Program-made: the position numbers and the translations under genes
Part shown: positions 25,076-37,375 of the stretch, piece by piece
How the letters are laid out: every line of letters starts with the position of its first letter
How positions within the stretch are numbered: position 1 is the stretch's first letter
The notes under the pieces: generated by a model
Told to the model about the DNA's origin: nothing
Databases searched by the model: none
Seen by the model: only the letters and a program-made list of their open reading frames with translations
From: Polytrichum commune
Lineage: Eukaryota > Streptophyta > Polytrichopsida > Polytrichales > Polytrichaceae
Reading direction: 5' to 3'
Assembly: GCA_950295325.1 (NCBI GenBank)
Contig: OX485807.1
Span: 50,748,440 to 50,812,439 of the forward strand
DNA: 64,000 nt

Positions 25076-25690
25076 GTAGTTTCTCAACCACAATAAATAT
25101 CACAAATATACTTATTCAATTTACCCACTAAACAATTTACACCTATCCAAAACAAAACAAAAACTCAAAGTTCACACTTTCCTTGTAGTCATTCAACTCT
25201 CAACCCTTATCTTAATCCTCGCAAGGGGCTTCTTTGTATACCGCTTGAGGCACCTAAAAGTTGTGGAATGGGATTACTCTCCGAGATCTCAATAACAATG
25301 ATCTCATCAATGATCCCTGCGTCCATACAAGCAAAAATCAAGCCATCATCTATGTCACCTGGAATTTGGTTAGATATCTACATTCACTTTGTTCTTTGAG
25401 ATTATCTCCGAAGCTAGCACCACAATCAACTTAAGCAACGATTGATGCTACCGGTACTACATAATGAATAATTTCAATGTTGCCCAAAAAAAAATAGATG
25501 CCATCCTCCTTATAGTCAGCAAGAAATAAATCCATATATGCCAAAGTGTACTCCCTAGTTGATAGAAGTAGAATTACACTATATGATGTGTACTCAGCCT
25601 ACTCAACCTTAGCCAACACAATTGCAAAAAGCTTAAGAGCCTCTTAGAAACATCGCAATTTTAAAAGCACCGAGTACTTGGATTGTCTAA

Positions 25691-26186
25691 GGGGCGGTTT
25701 ACACTATGGACCATGAAGTCGTCCCACGGCCGTCTAAGCGATGTGATTGGACGTTGAAGTCGTCCCGGGACGACTTGGGTTTACACCAAGGAAAAAATGG
25801 CAGAGTGACCACGGAGGTTGAGGTCCACAAATTTGTTTTTTTAAGCCTACTCTATCCACTGCCATGGTCCAACGGGTTTTCCGTTGGGACAAGCAAAAGA
25901 GGTGGTCTAGGAAAAATAGCAAGGGCCCATGTCATAAAAATGCCGTTTTAATGATTTTTTTGGATTTTTTTAATGATTTTTTTTCCAACTTAGTTAATGA
26001 CTCCACTTTTTGGTGCATGGTCATTCTTCATGGTCCACATTCGGTTTACACCTAGTGAAGGGCCCACGAACCATGAAAACTAATATTTTAGTAACTCGGA
26101 CCATGGAAGTCGTCCCATGAAGTCGTCCCACGCAAAATAGGCCTCTTACGTGGGACGACTTCATGGTCCATAGTGTAAACCGCCCC
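25691..26186. mobile_element. PIF/Harbinger-like (Tourist-type) MITE
   Basis: The two ends are perfect 38-bp inverted repeats starting GGGGCGGTTTACACTATGGA (left 25691-25728, right 26149-26186). TAA flanks both sides (25688-25690 and 26187-26189), fitting the TWA target duplication of PIF/Harbinger elements. The length is 496 bp. A 62-codon minus frame inside is not transposase-like, so it is non-autonomous. Identical arms suggest recent activity. Confidence 0.85.
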
Positions 26187-26189
26187 TAA

Positions 26190-26714
26190 TACTATACTTG
26201 GCCTCCATTGCACATCAAACCCCACTTAAAATATGTTCTATGGCTTTATTAGTATCAAAATATCTCATAGCAACAGAATGCTATGTCACTTAAACTTAAG
26301 TTACCTATCTACATCCACTTTGTTATATTATAATGTATTTGTTGCTATTGACTGCAATAAGCTTATGCAACAACTAATGCAACTGAACCATTTAGTGAAA
26401 ATTTTGGAATTTGTCATCAAAAGCCACCAAAAACCCGATGTTTCATAGCTTCTACAAGACATTGATCTAGTTTGAGAAGTGCAACCATGTGGCACAATGC
26501 GAGACACGTGGCACAATGTAAGAGTGTGGGTTGACTTCTTTGGTAGTTGCATTAATAAATCCTAAACCTATGATATAAGGGAGATAAAATATGACAACAA
26601 GGAGTGAGATTTAAACTAAGAACATCCATTCCCTAGGATTTCAAGATATTAGAGAGTGAGTGACATTACAGAGGTTGATATTATGGAGTTTAGGGTGTAT
26701 TTCATCAAGTGAAT
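26190..26714. other. Intergenic stretch, no gene recognised
   Basis: No domain-bearing frame. A short direct repeat (GTGGCACAATG) occurs twice near 26490-26518. Confidence 0.4.
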
Positions 26715-26865
26715 GTCATGATGTAGAATATATCAAACTTTGTAAGTACTTTATTATGGACTTGTAAGTTGGAATGACAGTATTCGTAAACTCATTCATA
26801 AGATGTATCAGTAGAGAAGTTACCACAGTGACATAAAATACCATATGACACTAAAAAAAATAAAA
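26715..26865. repeat. Family I element, partial copy
   Basis: Shares CAAACTTTGTAAGTA and CATAAGATGT-type blocks with 24935-25075 and ends with ATACCATATGACACTAAA. Only the right part of the family is present. Confidence 0.5.
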
Positions 26866-27109
26866 AATAACATGTAGTTTCTCAACCACAATAAACATCA
26901 CCAATATTGAGATCATAGTGACAACGCACTTTTTTAAATAATAAAAGCTACTATAAATTTGTGAGACCCTATCCCGCTATAGTATCTCGTTTCTTTTCTT
27001 GTTGGTTCAAATTGGGAATTGTCTCATCTAGTTAACAGTGGCAAATCACACACATTGTCATTTGACTTTTGAATATACAACTAAGATGCAAAAGTTGTAG
27101 GAAGTCAAA

Positions 27110-27142
<33 letters not shown>

Positions 27143-30100
27143 AGTTCTTGTTTTATGCCATGTTATACTTAAGCTTATATTTCAAACCTTACACTAATAC
27201 ACCTTAAAATAATTGTCATTTCAAGACAAATGACCATTATACAAAAAATTACTAAATCAACATACATGGAAAGAATTCAAGCTTACCATGTAAGGATAGT
27301 AATGAGGTGACGGATGAATGAGATTACCTTAGTAACAGACGGTAAACAAGTATGTAACCTAAGGTAAAAATAGGGTTACGAGGACTTACCACAGGTAAGT
27401 ACCCCAATGTAAACCCTTAACCCTAAAATGAGCTTCTTTTTCACCATTCACGCGGGTGAGAGGGGCGGCGAGCAGTGTGTATACACGTTAGGGTAATAGA
27501 GACACACTTAGAGTAAGGTTAACTAGGATTTACTACCAAGAGGAGGATTCCACTTGGAGTAACACAATCATGGCAAAAGAACAGGTTTGTACACTCATTT
27601 ATTGTTTTTACATTGAGTATGGTTTCTTGAAATACTTGGATGCATTTGAAATGGAATAGTTGTGTGCGACATGGATAACAACTGGGTCCTGCTGTTATTT
27701 ACCTCGTGTACGTAACTAATCCTCAATTTTTTGTTGGTTGGTTGCATGGGCACAGGTGAGGCATGCCCTTCACACATTCAATACAATAATGTGTTGTGAT
27801 TATGACATTTTATGCATTTCTATTGGTTAAGGTTACTAGGAACTTATCTTCTTGTAAGTACCTCATACACATAGTGGATTAGTTAGGCGTACTTTGTATT
27901 GGAGCAAGGAGGTAAATGATTAAACTCCAAAGCATGGGATAGTCAAAAATTTCACATATGGTAGTGGACACCTTAAGTTTGCAAAGTATGGAGATAGAGG
28001 ATGTGGTTATACATGGCATTCTAGTTCAATACATAACATACTTATGTGATATCATACATACTACTATGCATAGTTATGTGTAACTCTCTTATGCAAAGTA
28101 AAGTTATGTTAGAATATGGGTAGATATGAAGGATTATGCAAGAGTCTTGTAGACAATCCCACCCACCCACCCTTGTATTGCAATGAGGAAGAGTTTGAAG
28201 GATTTGGCCTCTAAAAAGAGGAAGTTCAAAACTTCGTTTTGAAAGTCAGCTCTCTCTCTCTCTCAAGGAAGCAATATTTTTCACATTTGAAACTCCAATC
28301 CCGTCATAGAACATGTATATTAGGTGTCTATCCTTTATTACAAACCTTGCCGTATACCACTCAAATATAGAATAGATCATGTCCAACTTGGTGCCATGCT
28401 CTTTGTGAGAGGGTTTGGTGGGAGGGAGTTTGCCCAACACAAGGTTTGTGGCCAATGGGAAAGAGAGATGGTGAGAGCATGTAGTTTGATTTGAATGAGG
28501 TCCTTTCAAATTCTCAATAGCTTTCTTTTAATACATTATCCAAAACCAAGAGTGAAAGAATAAGAACATAGTGAGTGGTTGAAGACACACAAAAGATGGT
28601 GTTGTTAAAAGTGTTTGCCAGCATAAGATGCCACCTCAACTTATAATAATCATTTAGATTTGGGCCTCGAGGATAAGTATTGGGAGTGGAGTTGAAGAAA
28701 TACCACTAAATCATCAATCGCTAAAGGACTAGGGCTCGAATTAAAGTAAAAGAAAATTCTGTTTTGCCCATTTTTGCACCTTAATCATATTACTTTGATT
28801 TTATTTGTTTTCCTTTGACCTTCACTTTATGTTCTTATCCTACCATTCAATTATCAAATAACTTAAAACACGACAGTACATTATTATTATTATTATTATT
28901 GATGTTGAGATTTTTCTGAACAACTCTTCTAATTTCACAAATATTTCATGAAATTCTAAATCAGCTCTATTACCGTTAAGCTTTTATATAGAGGAGCGAT
29001 CTTTGGGCATAATTTGTCGAAATTTTAGTGTTTCCAAGTCCAACCAGTTTTTTGTTGATATCTTTCGATTTTATTATTATTAATATGGGGTGTATTTTAT
29101 AATATCCTTAAAAATGATTGGTAAATTGTTCTAAAGTCTTGAACTTCAATTGGCTGATTCTCAAACTTCACATGCTCATCTTTAAATAGGGGTCAATTCT
29201 CTCTGTTCATAGTTACAAAGTGTTTAGGAGACATGAAGAAGTTGATCATAATTAGAGGAGATGGTTTATTTTGGGTGGTGATTCCAATAGGGGTATTTAT
29301 ATCACTAGTTTGGATCCGTGTTTTCCCAAACCATTGCACAAATTCATCTAAATTAATGTCTTGGAGCACCTCCTCACCATGCTCACTGCACTTAATAGTC
29401 CCCTCTGCTTTCCAGAATGGTGGGGGCAACGACCTCACCACCATTATGTCTAGCTTTGACCCTTGTTGTCCCGCTCCGTTGCAACTATGCATACAAATAA
29501 ATGTCTTTGGCAATTCTACATCATCTTGTGCACTAGGTTGCCTCCATACTCATGCATATTACCTTGTGTCAAAACCATGCCAAAATTTTAGTAAAGCAAC
29601 AATTTTTTCATCCGTAAAGCAACAATAATTATTGTACTTTGTAATTGTGATAGTTGATATTTAAAATAGTGTGAAACATCAATAACTGAGTGTGGGGCAA
29701 TGTAGGTCCTAATTGCAAATATCAATGTACTTGACAACATCTTTGAACTTCCTTTACCTCTTTTTTTACTATCCCCCCCCCTCCCCCAAACTTTTTCACC
29801 AACACCACGTCTTCCGTTGTATATAAATGTGAAATTATAAATTTGACCAAATGAGTGTTTATGAGGCACTCTGGTCTTTCAAGGGTTTAGAGGAGTGACC
29901 ATGTAAGGTTTGTATAAATTAGTGATCACGCTCCTTCTAATTTTAATCATTTCACACCATGTTACCTCGGATTTTAGCCATGTGAAGTCTATTTCGATGA
30001 CCATCAATTTGTAACTCCAAATAAATCACCATACAATTAGCTTCATTTTGTTTCAAAAGAAAGGGTAAGTTAGTGCACAAGACATGAGGCTTGGGTTGCA

Positions 30101-30544
30101 ATTCATGGCACTTACCATGGGAATGCAATAAATACCTAACCCTCTCAAGTTTGTTGTTGATTAATTTCAATTGGATCCCACTACGTTAATTCAAGGCCCC
30201 AATTCAACAGTAGGTTCATCTTAAATTGAAAATCACTAAGTTGTATGTTGTTTCTTACATACTCATCCTCCCTCATGGTAGGTGTCACTAAACTTTACCT
30301 ACAAGCCCATTGAATCGGACAAAGAAAAGTAATGCGTACAAACGTACCTCTCATACCTCCAACATACAAACCCTGAGAAAATGTAGCATGGGGGTTAATA
30401 TTTTAAGTTGATCTGACATATGAACTAGCTTCATTGACCCCAAACTAGTCAATTCCACTAGGTCATTTGAATCATATGTAGGGAGGTCAAATTTAGATGT
30501 TGGATGGATGAGAGGTATGTGTGTATGCAATTAGGCAGAGTTCC
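26866..30544. other. Intergenic stretch, no gene recognised
   Basis: Holds a (TC)n tract at 27114-27142, an ATT repeat at 28881-28900, a C-run near 29770-29785 and a trace of family E near 28310-28390. Open frames of up to 131 codons (29233-29628) show no domain and are flanked by AT-rich DNA. Confidence 0.5.
27114..27142. repeat. (TC)n microsatellite
   Basis: 29 bp of uninterrupted TC dinucleotides. Confidence 0.95.
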
Positions 30545-30850
30545 TAATTTGGTTACTAAGCTTAAACATTGAACACCTATACTTGAGTGGTATGTGGTTT
30601 GGCGTAGCTCCAAGTACAAATACCAAAATGATATGCGTCTAAAAAAGATAGGCCTGCATGTTTAAATAATGCGATAACCATTCTAGACTAAATAGTCAAC
30701 TTAATTGGGAAACATGTATGAACATTCGATGAGCACGAGAATATTCACATATGAGCTCCAAAATTTATGAGGAAGTGGCTATGGCCTCGATTTGGTTTGC
30801 TAACCATCTCCCTAATCGTGTGTTTTGCAACCTTAACAAGAAAACAATAG
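30545..30850 (+). repeat. Family E dispersed repeat
   Basis: Begins with CTTGAGTGGTATGTGGTTTG and carries the AAATACCAAAATGATATGCG version of the marker, then the GATGAGCACGAGAAT and ATGAGCTCCAAAATTTATGA blocks. Confidence 0.7.
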
Positions 30851-31612
30851 AACCGTGAGGCTCTGTCCTTTACTATGAAAGACTACATTTGTAGTTGTCC
30901 ACTTTGCTCATGCCAATCCATGGTTATTCACTATACCAAACCTTTCTTGGATTTTGGGCACCTTCTTCTCAAATGCAGGTCAAGGATTGAAGCTACTCAT
31001 TTATCACTCAAAATTTTTAAAATGAATAATCAAGAGCTGTCGAAATAACTATAGTTAACTAGATTTCTTTCAATGCATTTTAGGGAGAAATTATATATAT
31101 ATATAGAGAGAGAGAGAGACCACATTAAATAAAGTGGACCAAAAATAACAAGAACAAGTAACGTCCAAGTGTGAACGCAAAGTGGTTAGGAAATTTGCTC
31201 TTGAAACGAAGAAGTTGATGCACAGTCTCTGTCCTACAGACAGAGCCAACAAAGTGGGCTTAATTGGAAAAAGTAACCAATTAGGACCCCCCATCTACCT
31301 TAGGTATCTCTCTCTCTCCTATTGGATTTGTATTGCTTGACTTTGTCACTTGGATTCCTGGCCTTCGATTTAGTCAAATAATCACACGAGTTAAGCCACC
31401 ACTTCTGTTTAATGTACTTCGGATCCACAGCTTTTGGAACGGATTCCCAAGCCCTGCGCACTTACTCCTAGTCAACCACGTTCAATCGTGATTAACTTAT
31501 TACAATTTACCGCAATAAGTTTCAAAGTTGGAGCATTCAAATTTCAACCGATTGTTGAATCGGTGAAGAGAATCTAAGTTAGACTATGCATTAGAATGTA
31601 TGTAAGTTAGAA
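30851..31612. other. Intergenic stretch, no gene recognised
   Basis: Contains a TATATA/GAGAGA simple repeat near 31094-31119. No gene. Confidence 0.45.
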
Positions 31613-31690
31613 GTCTACACCATTTACGGTATTCAATGTCAAGTATACTATTTGTGAAGGTCTAAATTAGATGCCTAGAGGTCTCACAAT
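31613..31690 (-). repeat. Family B TIR terminus, inverted fragment
   Basis: Starts TACACCATTTACGGTATTCA. The whole 75 bp matches the reverse complement of the right end at 33549-33618, including the AGATGCCTA block. Confidence 0.55.
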
Positions 31691-31732
31691 GCCACGTTCA
31701 ATACTTGCCAATATGATACTATTTGTCAAGAA

Positions 31733-32095
31733 TACTACACTAAATATGATATTTAGTTTCACCAATTCAAATTGTTTTGCTCAATACTAATTGTAAATCG
31801 CAGTATAGTGTCACTAACACTAAATGCTAACACAACATTATTTGTCATTGCTTGTAAAATTTTTTCACGGATTATAGGTTTACAGTGTTGCAATTATTGC
31901 CACTTACCAAAATCCAAATCTCAATCATCCATGACAATATTTCATCACAAAATGGAGGAGGTAGGGTTTGGACCATGTGATGAACTCCTCCATCATCTGT
32001 GACAAGGTTTGTTTATTTATTCATAAGAAGTGTCATCCGAAAAGCTACCATAGTGACTTCAAATACCATTATAACACTAAATATCATATTTAACG
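31733..32095. mobile_element. Family I TIR-like element, copy 2
   Basis: Opens with ACACTAAATATGATATTTAG and closes with ACACTAAATATCATATTTAA. The interior parallels 24712-25075, including TCTCAATCATCCATGACAAT. No coding capacity. Confidence 0.5.
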
Positions 32096-32160
32096 TACCT
32101 CACCCAAAATCATCAGTGTCATGTATGACAACTATGCCTAATTGTGGTCATTATCCGACA

Positions 32161-32205
32161 TAAATAAATAAATAAATAAATATAAATATAAATATAAATA
32201 TAAAT
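32161..32205. repeat. (TAAA)n / (TATAAA)n simple repeat
   Basis: Tandem TAAA units grade into TATAAA units over 45 bp. Confidence 0.9.
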
Positions 32206-32305
32206 CAGTTAATTCATGAAGTGAATCACTATTCAATTGTTTTGCGCTTGAAAAATTGTGATACAGATCACCACTAATCAGACCACGTGATCTATGTATG
32301 TAAAC

Positions 32306-33618
32306 TATACCATTTATGGTATTTGGTGTCACCTACATGATAGTGTCACTAATTCTTGTATGAGGCTTTTGCTAGGTTACACTAATGGCCAACAACTTGA
32401 CCGTTAGTAGTGTAACCTCACGACACTCAATGTTAGTGTCCTTACTAATGTATTGACATTAGTATGCTCAATAATATTATCAGGGTCTATGCCTAGGTTA
32501 CGTAATGGTCAATAAGTTGACCGTAAGCGACAACAAATGACACTTGCCAATAGTTTGCTCAATACATTATCTTCCTCTTGCATACTAACACGTTAAACTA
32601 TCCTCTCAAGCACTCCAATGACATGCTATGCGACATTAAATCATGGATAGTTATGCCCTTCCCAAAGTTACTTATTATGTTGAAAATGAGCAGACGTGAC
32701 ACTATTACATCATTTATGGTATTTAGTATCATGCATACATAGTCATTTACCCTATTTTGAGGCGTATGCTAGGTTACACTAATGAGCAACAACTTCATCA
32801 TTAGTGTCACCTCATGACACTTGGCGTTCAAGTGCGCTTACTAATAACTTGGCATGAGTATGTTCATAAGTGTTGTGAGGTGTATGTCTATGTCACACAA
32901 TGGTTTACAAGTTGACTAAAGTGTGCACAAATGACACTTGGCATTAGTATGCTTAAGAATATCTTCTTCTTACATTATGATTTGTAATTACATGACACTT
33001 GCTATTAGTATCATCCCAAGCATCCCAATGTGCTACGCTAAACGTCATAATATAAAGAATTTTCACTTGAATTTTTTTAGTGATGTTGATGAATACACTC
33101 TAACCTCCCTAATATCACGCCTATGACAACCAAAGTGCACAAGATATTAAGAAGGTATGTAGTGTTAACTAGGGTGTGTGATAATAGAAAAATCAATGTA
33201 GCAAGTTGCATTACGAAACAACACACACTCAACATTACAGTATTGACAATAATGATATTGTTGACAACATGATGCGTGCAAGCATGTGGTTTGAATTATC
33301 TGGTATATCATTTTAATGTCAACACTCGTGATACATGGAAAAGAGATGAGACAACAAAGATGGAAATTTAAACAGAGCGCATATGTCCCTAGGGTTTCGG
33401 GATATAAGAAACAAAGCGACATTTACGAAACCTTTGAGTGTGATATCATGTCGACAAATAGTGAACGTGACAACTTTGAAGCCTCTAGGCATCTAGTACA
33501 AGCCTTTTGCCAATAGTGTATGTGCAACTAAATACCATACAAAGTGTAGACCTTTAGGCATCTAGTTTAGATTGTTTTGTCAATAGTGTATTTGACGCTC
33601 AGTGCCATAAACAGTGTA
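32306..33618. mobile_element. Family B TIR element, outer copy
   Basis: The left end TATACCATTTATGGTATTTG and the right end (ATAAACAGTGTA, reverse complement TACACTGTTTAT) are inverted versions of each other. The interior just inside the left end (GCTAGGTTACACTAATGGCC) matches the same family at 43.2 kb. A second family B element is inserted inside at 32706-33548. Confidence 0.55.
32706..33548. mobile_element. Family B TIR element, nested inner copy
   Basis: The left end TACATCATTTATGGTATTTA and the reverse complement of the right end, TACACTTTGTATGGTATTTA, are near-identical inverted termini. The internal GAGGCGTATGCTAGGTTACA block is shared with 43199-43682. No transposase is recognised. 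Confidence 0.6.
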
Positions 33619-33965
33619 CTATTGTCACATGCAATGCGATGATGTTCCAGGAAAGCTACACATGCATTCTCCCTTACATTGATATATATATAGTTCTAAT
33701 TGTGAGATTAGAATCTAGATCCCAAGGCAATGTCAGGCAAGTGACTCGGTCATCAAGATCTCGTTTCTTGTTTGTGTTGTCCAGCCTCGAAGATGGCGAC
33801 AAATTGTGGTACAAATTCAACCTATATTTTGTGGGTCGACGCGTAGAGCCGCTCTATTATTGTCCCTTCTGCACACTGTCTATACTTGTTGTTGTTTGTC
33901 CCAGTTAACCATGGTACCGTTTTTTGTTTCCATATAAACAAGGAGTAGATAGTGTTACAAGCATA
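33619..33965. other. Short intergenic stretch, no gene recognised
   Basis: An 89-codon frame at 33639-33908 has no domain I recognise. Confidence 0.4.
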
Positions 33966-33974
33966 TGAGTCTTA

Positions 33975-35691
33975 GGGGCACTTCACACATGAGCCAAGAG
34001 CTGTGATCTTGTAATGGTGAGGAGCCTTGACTCTCATCCAAAGGCCGTACCATGGGTGTTGGGAAAGCCGTTTCATGTAGTCACGGACCCTCAAGCATAG
34101 TGTGAAGTGAGAACGGGCCATGTTGCAGGACCATTGCATATTTTGTTGGCTGAAAAAGAGGGGAGGATTTGATTTAATATAATATGTCTAAAACTCTATC
34201 AATTTAAGTGGTGTTTGTCTGTCCTGGAATATGTCTTGCAATTTGTCTTGAAAGTTGTCTTGTTAAAAGATTTTTTTAAAATAAAAAAATCATGGTCTCC
34301 TGGAATTTGCGTCAAGCCCATCTCTTGGAGGTGGGCCTAACGCAAAGTCCGATAGACCATGCACCCTTATCCACAACCTGCCATGCAGAGTTCCATGTAG
34401 ACTTTTCATCCACAAACTTTTCTTTGGGCCTTTAGGTCTTCACCTCCTAGTGTGAAGTGAACTTAGACATTCTCCGCCTTTTCGACCAATGAGAGCTCTT
34501 ACATTGCCATGGTTAGGGGCCTTCAGCCTTGTGTGTGAAGTGGCTCATGGCCCTTAGGGCTCTTGGCCACTTCACACACGAGCCAAGAGCCATGACCAAA
34601 GTTCGGGAAGTTTTTGAAGCCTTAGTGGCTAATTGCCGGTAGTTGCTACGAAGGGTCGGATTTTTTCCAATTTACATCGGCAAGAGCCAGTCTTTTGTAA
34701 AATCAATCGGCCAATTGCCTATATTTTCATATTTTCATTGGCTAATATCCGATTAAATGGAATTCATATCGGCACTAATTGTTTAAAAATTGTATGAAAA
34801 GTTATTAGAAATCATTTCTTAGTACAAAATCTTGAATAAGTGAAAAGAAAGGCATGTTCAAAACTTTAAATTTGAGGAGTTAATATCCTTGGCAGGAATT
34901 GAACCTAGCAATGCCTTCACCGCTTGAAGGCCAAGGGTCCCCCAATTCTTCATAGAAAGCAATTGGATTTGGTCATGGAAAGGTTGCATAATTCAGAAAG
35001 TTTAAGGTTTAGGGTACTTCCTCAAGTACATCATCAGATGCCCCAGACAAATAGTGCTATGGATGCTTCCGGCTGAAATCCAGTAACTCACAAGAAGAAT
35101 CGGCTACATTTCCGGGACATTTTCTAGTCCATCGGCTAATTGCCGGAGGATTGAAATTACAATCGGATTGCCATCCGATGGTTGGAAATTTGGACCGGCC
35201 ATGAGGGGAAATCCATCGGCTGATAATGAACTAGCCGTCGGGTTTTCCCCGAACATAGGCCATGACCATAAAATTGCGAGAGCCCAAAAGAAAGTGTCTT
35301 GGGACCGTCCCAAGACACCTCCAAAATCATGTAGTGTGGTCACAGATCCTCAAGTGTAGTGTGAAGTCATACGTGACTGGGCTTTCACAAAATGCTATCT
35401 CAATGAATCTCTATTCATGCGGGTCCTCGCACATGATAAAATAGAATAAATCAATGGTTGTGAGCATTCGGAGTGTCGTGATCTCCTGGTTTTGTGTTAG
35501 GGCTACCTCCATGATCCATTTGATGCCATGTAGGAATCCATGTAAACTCTACATCTATCTTGCATTCACACACTCCGTTGGTCCCTCAAGCATAGTGTGA
35601 AGCAAGCTTGGACCGGCTCTGCCTTTTCCAGCAATGAGAGTGCTTGAAGTGTAATGGTCACATGCTCTCAGTCTCGTGTGCGAAGTGGCCC
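33975..35691. mobile_element. Mutator-like compound TIR element with 9-bp target duplication
   Basis: Perfect 9-bp direct repeats TGAGTCTTA flank the unit (33966-33974 and 35692-35700), the size expected for Mutator-like elements. Ends read GGGGCACTTCACACATGAGC on the left and, as reverse complement, GGGCCACTTCGCACACGAGA on the right. A further pair of the same termini meets near 34535-34590 in inverted orientation, so the insertion looks like two related elements joined in tandem. Both halves carry a CTCAAG(C/T)(A/G)TAGTGTGAAG block. No transposase frame is seen. A separate hAT-type element is inserted in the second half. Confidence 0.7.
34597..35258. mobile_element. hAT-type non-autonomous element, nested
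   Basis: Flanked by perfect 8-bp duplications GCCATGAC (34589-34596 and 35259-35266), the hAT signature. Ends are CAAAGTTCGGGAA and, from the right, CTATGTTCGGGGAA. Subterminal copies of a GGCTAATTGCCGG-like motif occur near both ends, as is usual for hAT transposase binding. The 662-bp interior has no transposase but carries a tRNA-like module on the minus strand near 34880-34940. Confidence 0.8.
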
Positions 35692-35700
35692 TGAGTCTTA

Positions 35701-37044
35701 ATAAGTTAGAAGGCAACAAGTTCCGTGTCAACAGAAATTACCATGGGTCATCAAAAGAAAAAAGATATGCAATTTTATCACAATGGTAGATTTGCACCAA
35801 AAAAACAAAAAACATATAAACAATCAAAGCCCGCTGTTCATATGTGAGTAGCAATATGATCCCACGATACAACAAGAATTTCGATTTGTTGTCAGGGTGT
35901 AGAAGTGATCTACTTCATAACAATTTGCATTGCATTAATCATTGGTTGTTTTCCAATATATAGTTGTATAAAATGTGAATGTGGGTTTACAATCTCTCAT
36001 AGTAGTGCAACATAAGTTAAATCACTAAGTGGAATAGGACTAGTGGCAAAAGGTAGTGCTAGAATAGGGAAAGGGGGAGAACCAAATCTAGTTAATACCA
36101 AACTCAACATGTATTGTAAAGCAAACATTGAACGAGTCATCAAAATCTTATTTTGTCTTTTGTTAATGAGCCTCTCGAAAGAGACCACCTCTGACATGAG
36201 GCAATAACACTTGTCCTACAACTTAGCTTTGTAAACCCATCCCAAAATTACAAATAAGCAAGACATGAGTCTAAGTCTATGGTCGAGTGTGAACCATCTT
36301 TTATTCATGCCAACCCCAAATTGCCATCATCTCTTCTTGTATGTCTCTCTTGAACCTCAAAGATGAAATCAAATTGTACAAACTCAACTTGTATAGACTA
36401 AAATCAAAGTCTCTCTATATATATATATATATATATAGACTAGGAGTCAAAAATATACAAATACAATCCTTGACTATTTAATGTTTCTCTGCATTTTCAT
36501 CCTCCCACATGGTAGTGGAAATGCATTGTACAAGGATGTGAATCATGGAGAATTATATTGCATCACAAGAAAATTGTCACATGTCATTGAAGATTTTGAA
36601 AACACATCACAACGGTAGGTTTGCACATATATTCCATTGACAAGGGACTTGCATAAGACAATTGCCTAGGAGTCATAATATGGTAATGTTGACACTTTAC
36701 CCAAATGTAGATATTAAAGTAGGCAACATTCATGTGAGTAACCTAGAATATGAAAACGTCTCACCCTAACTTGACCTTGAGTGATATTGATACCAAAATG
36801 TCTAATCAACTTCTAGGCTAAATAGTAAGAAGAAAAATAGTGTTGGAATGTTTAGAAGAGGGACATGGTAAGGTAGACAACCCCTAAAATGAACACAAGA
36901 TAAGATTGGTTTCATCTCGGTCTCCTTCGGAGACCGAAGTTGTTATTATTATTGGTTTCATCTTTTACATCTAGAATCTAGAAACGTCATAGATTGTGTC
37001 CATTTTAGGTACACTAGACTCCATAAAAGATGCGTATAAGGCAG
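35701..37044. other. Intergenic stretch, no gene recognised
   Basis: Holds a (TA)n microsatellite at 36416-36437 and a 9-bp inverted repeat (CGGTCTCC / GGAGACCG) near 36917-36938. No gene. Confidence 0.5.
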
Positions 37045-37375
37045 ACATGCTTAATTCCAACATAGTTATAATATGGACACATGTCTTTCAATAATACGTG
37101 GTTAGGTGTGGATCTGAGAACAAACACCAAAAAGACATGTGTTTGAATTGGACTACGTGCTCAAAACATGTTAAGTATTCTAAAGCTTCACAAGTCAACA
37201 TGATTGGGAGAACCTATATGACCACTTACTGGACACAAGGATCTTCACTTCAATAATGAACAAGTTACGCATACGAGCTCTGAAAACTACGAGACAAACG
37301 GCAATGGGGACGATTATGATTCACTTATCATTTTGCATAATTGCGTGTTTCATATCCTACGAGAAGCGGGTGCAG
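37045..37375 (+). repeat. Family E dispersed repeat
   Basis: One of the best-preserved copies: GTGTGGATCTGAGAACAAAC, then CCAAAAAGACATGTG, TGATTGGGAGAACC, CGAGCTCTGAAAACTA and GAGAAGCGGGTGC. It ends just before an A/G-rich tract. Confidence 0.75.

Noticed and set aside
29233-29628. 131-codon plus-strand frame
   Set aside because: No recognisable domain, flanked by AT-rich DNA, and overlapped by an equally long antisense frame.
34554-34556. PIF/Harbinger interpretation of the 33.97-35.69 kb insertion from TTA at its joints
   Set aside because: The outer flanks share a full 9-bp repeat, which explains the TTA and fits a Mutator-like insertion better.
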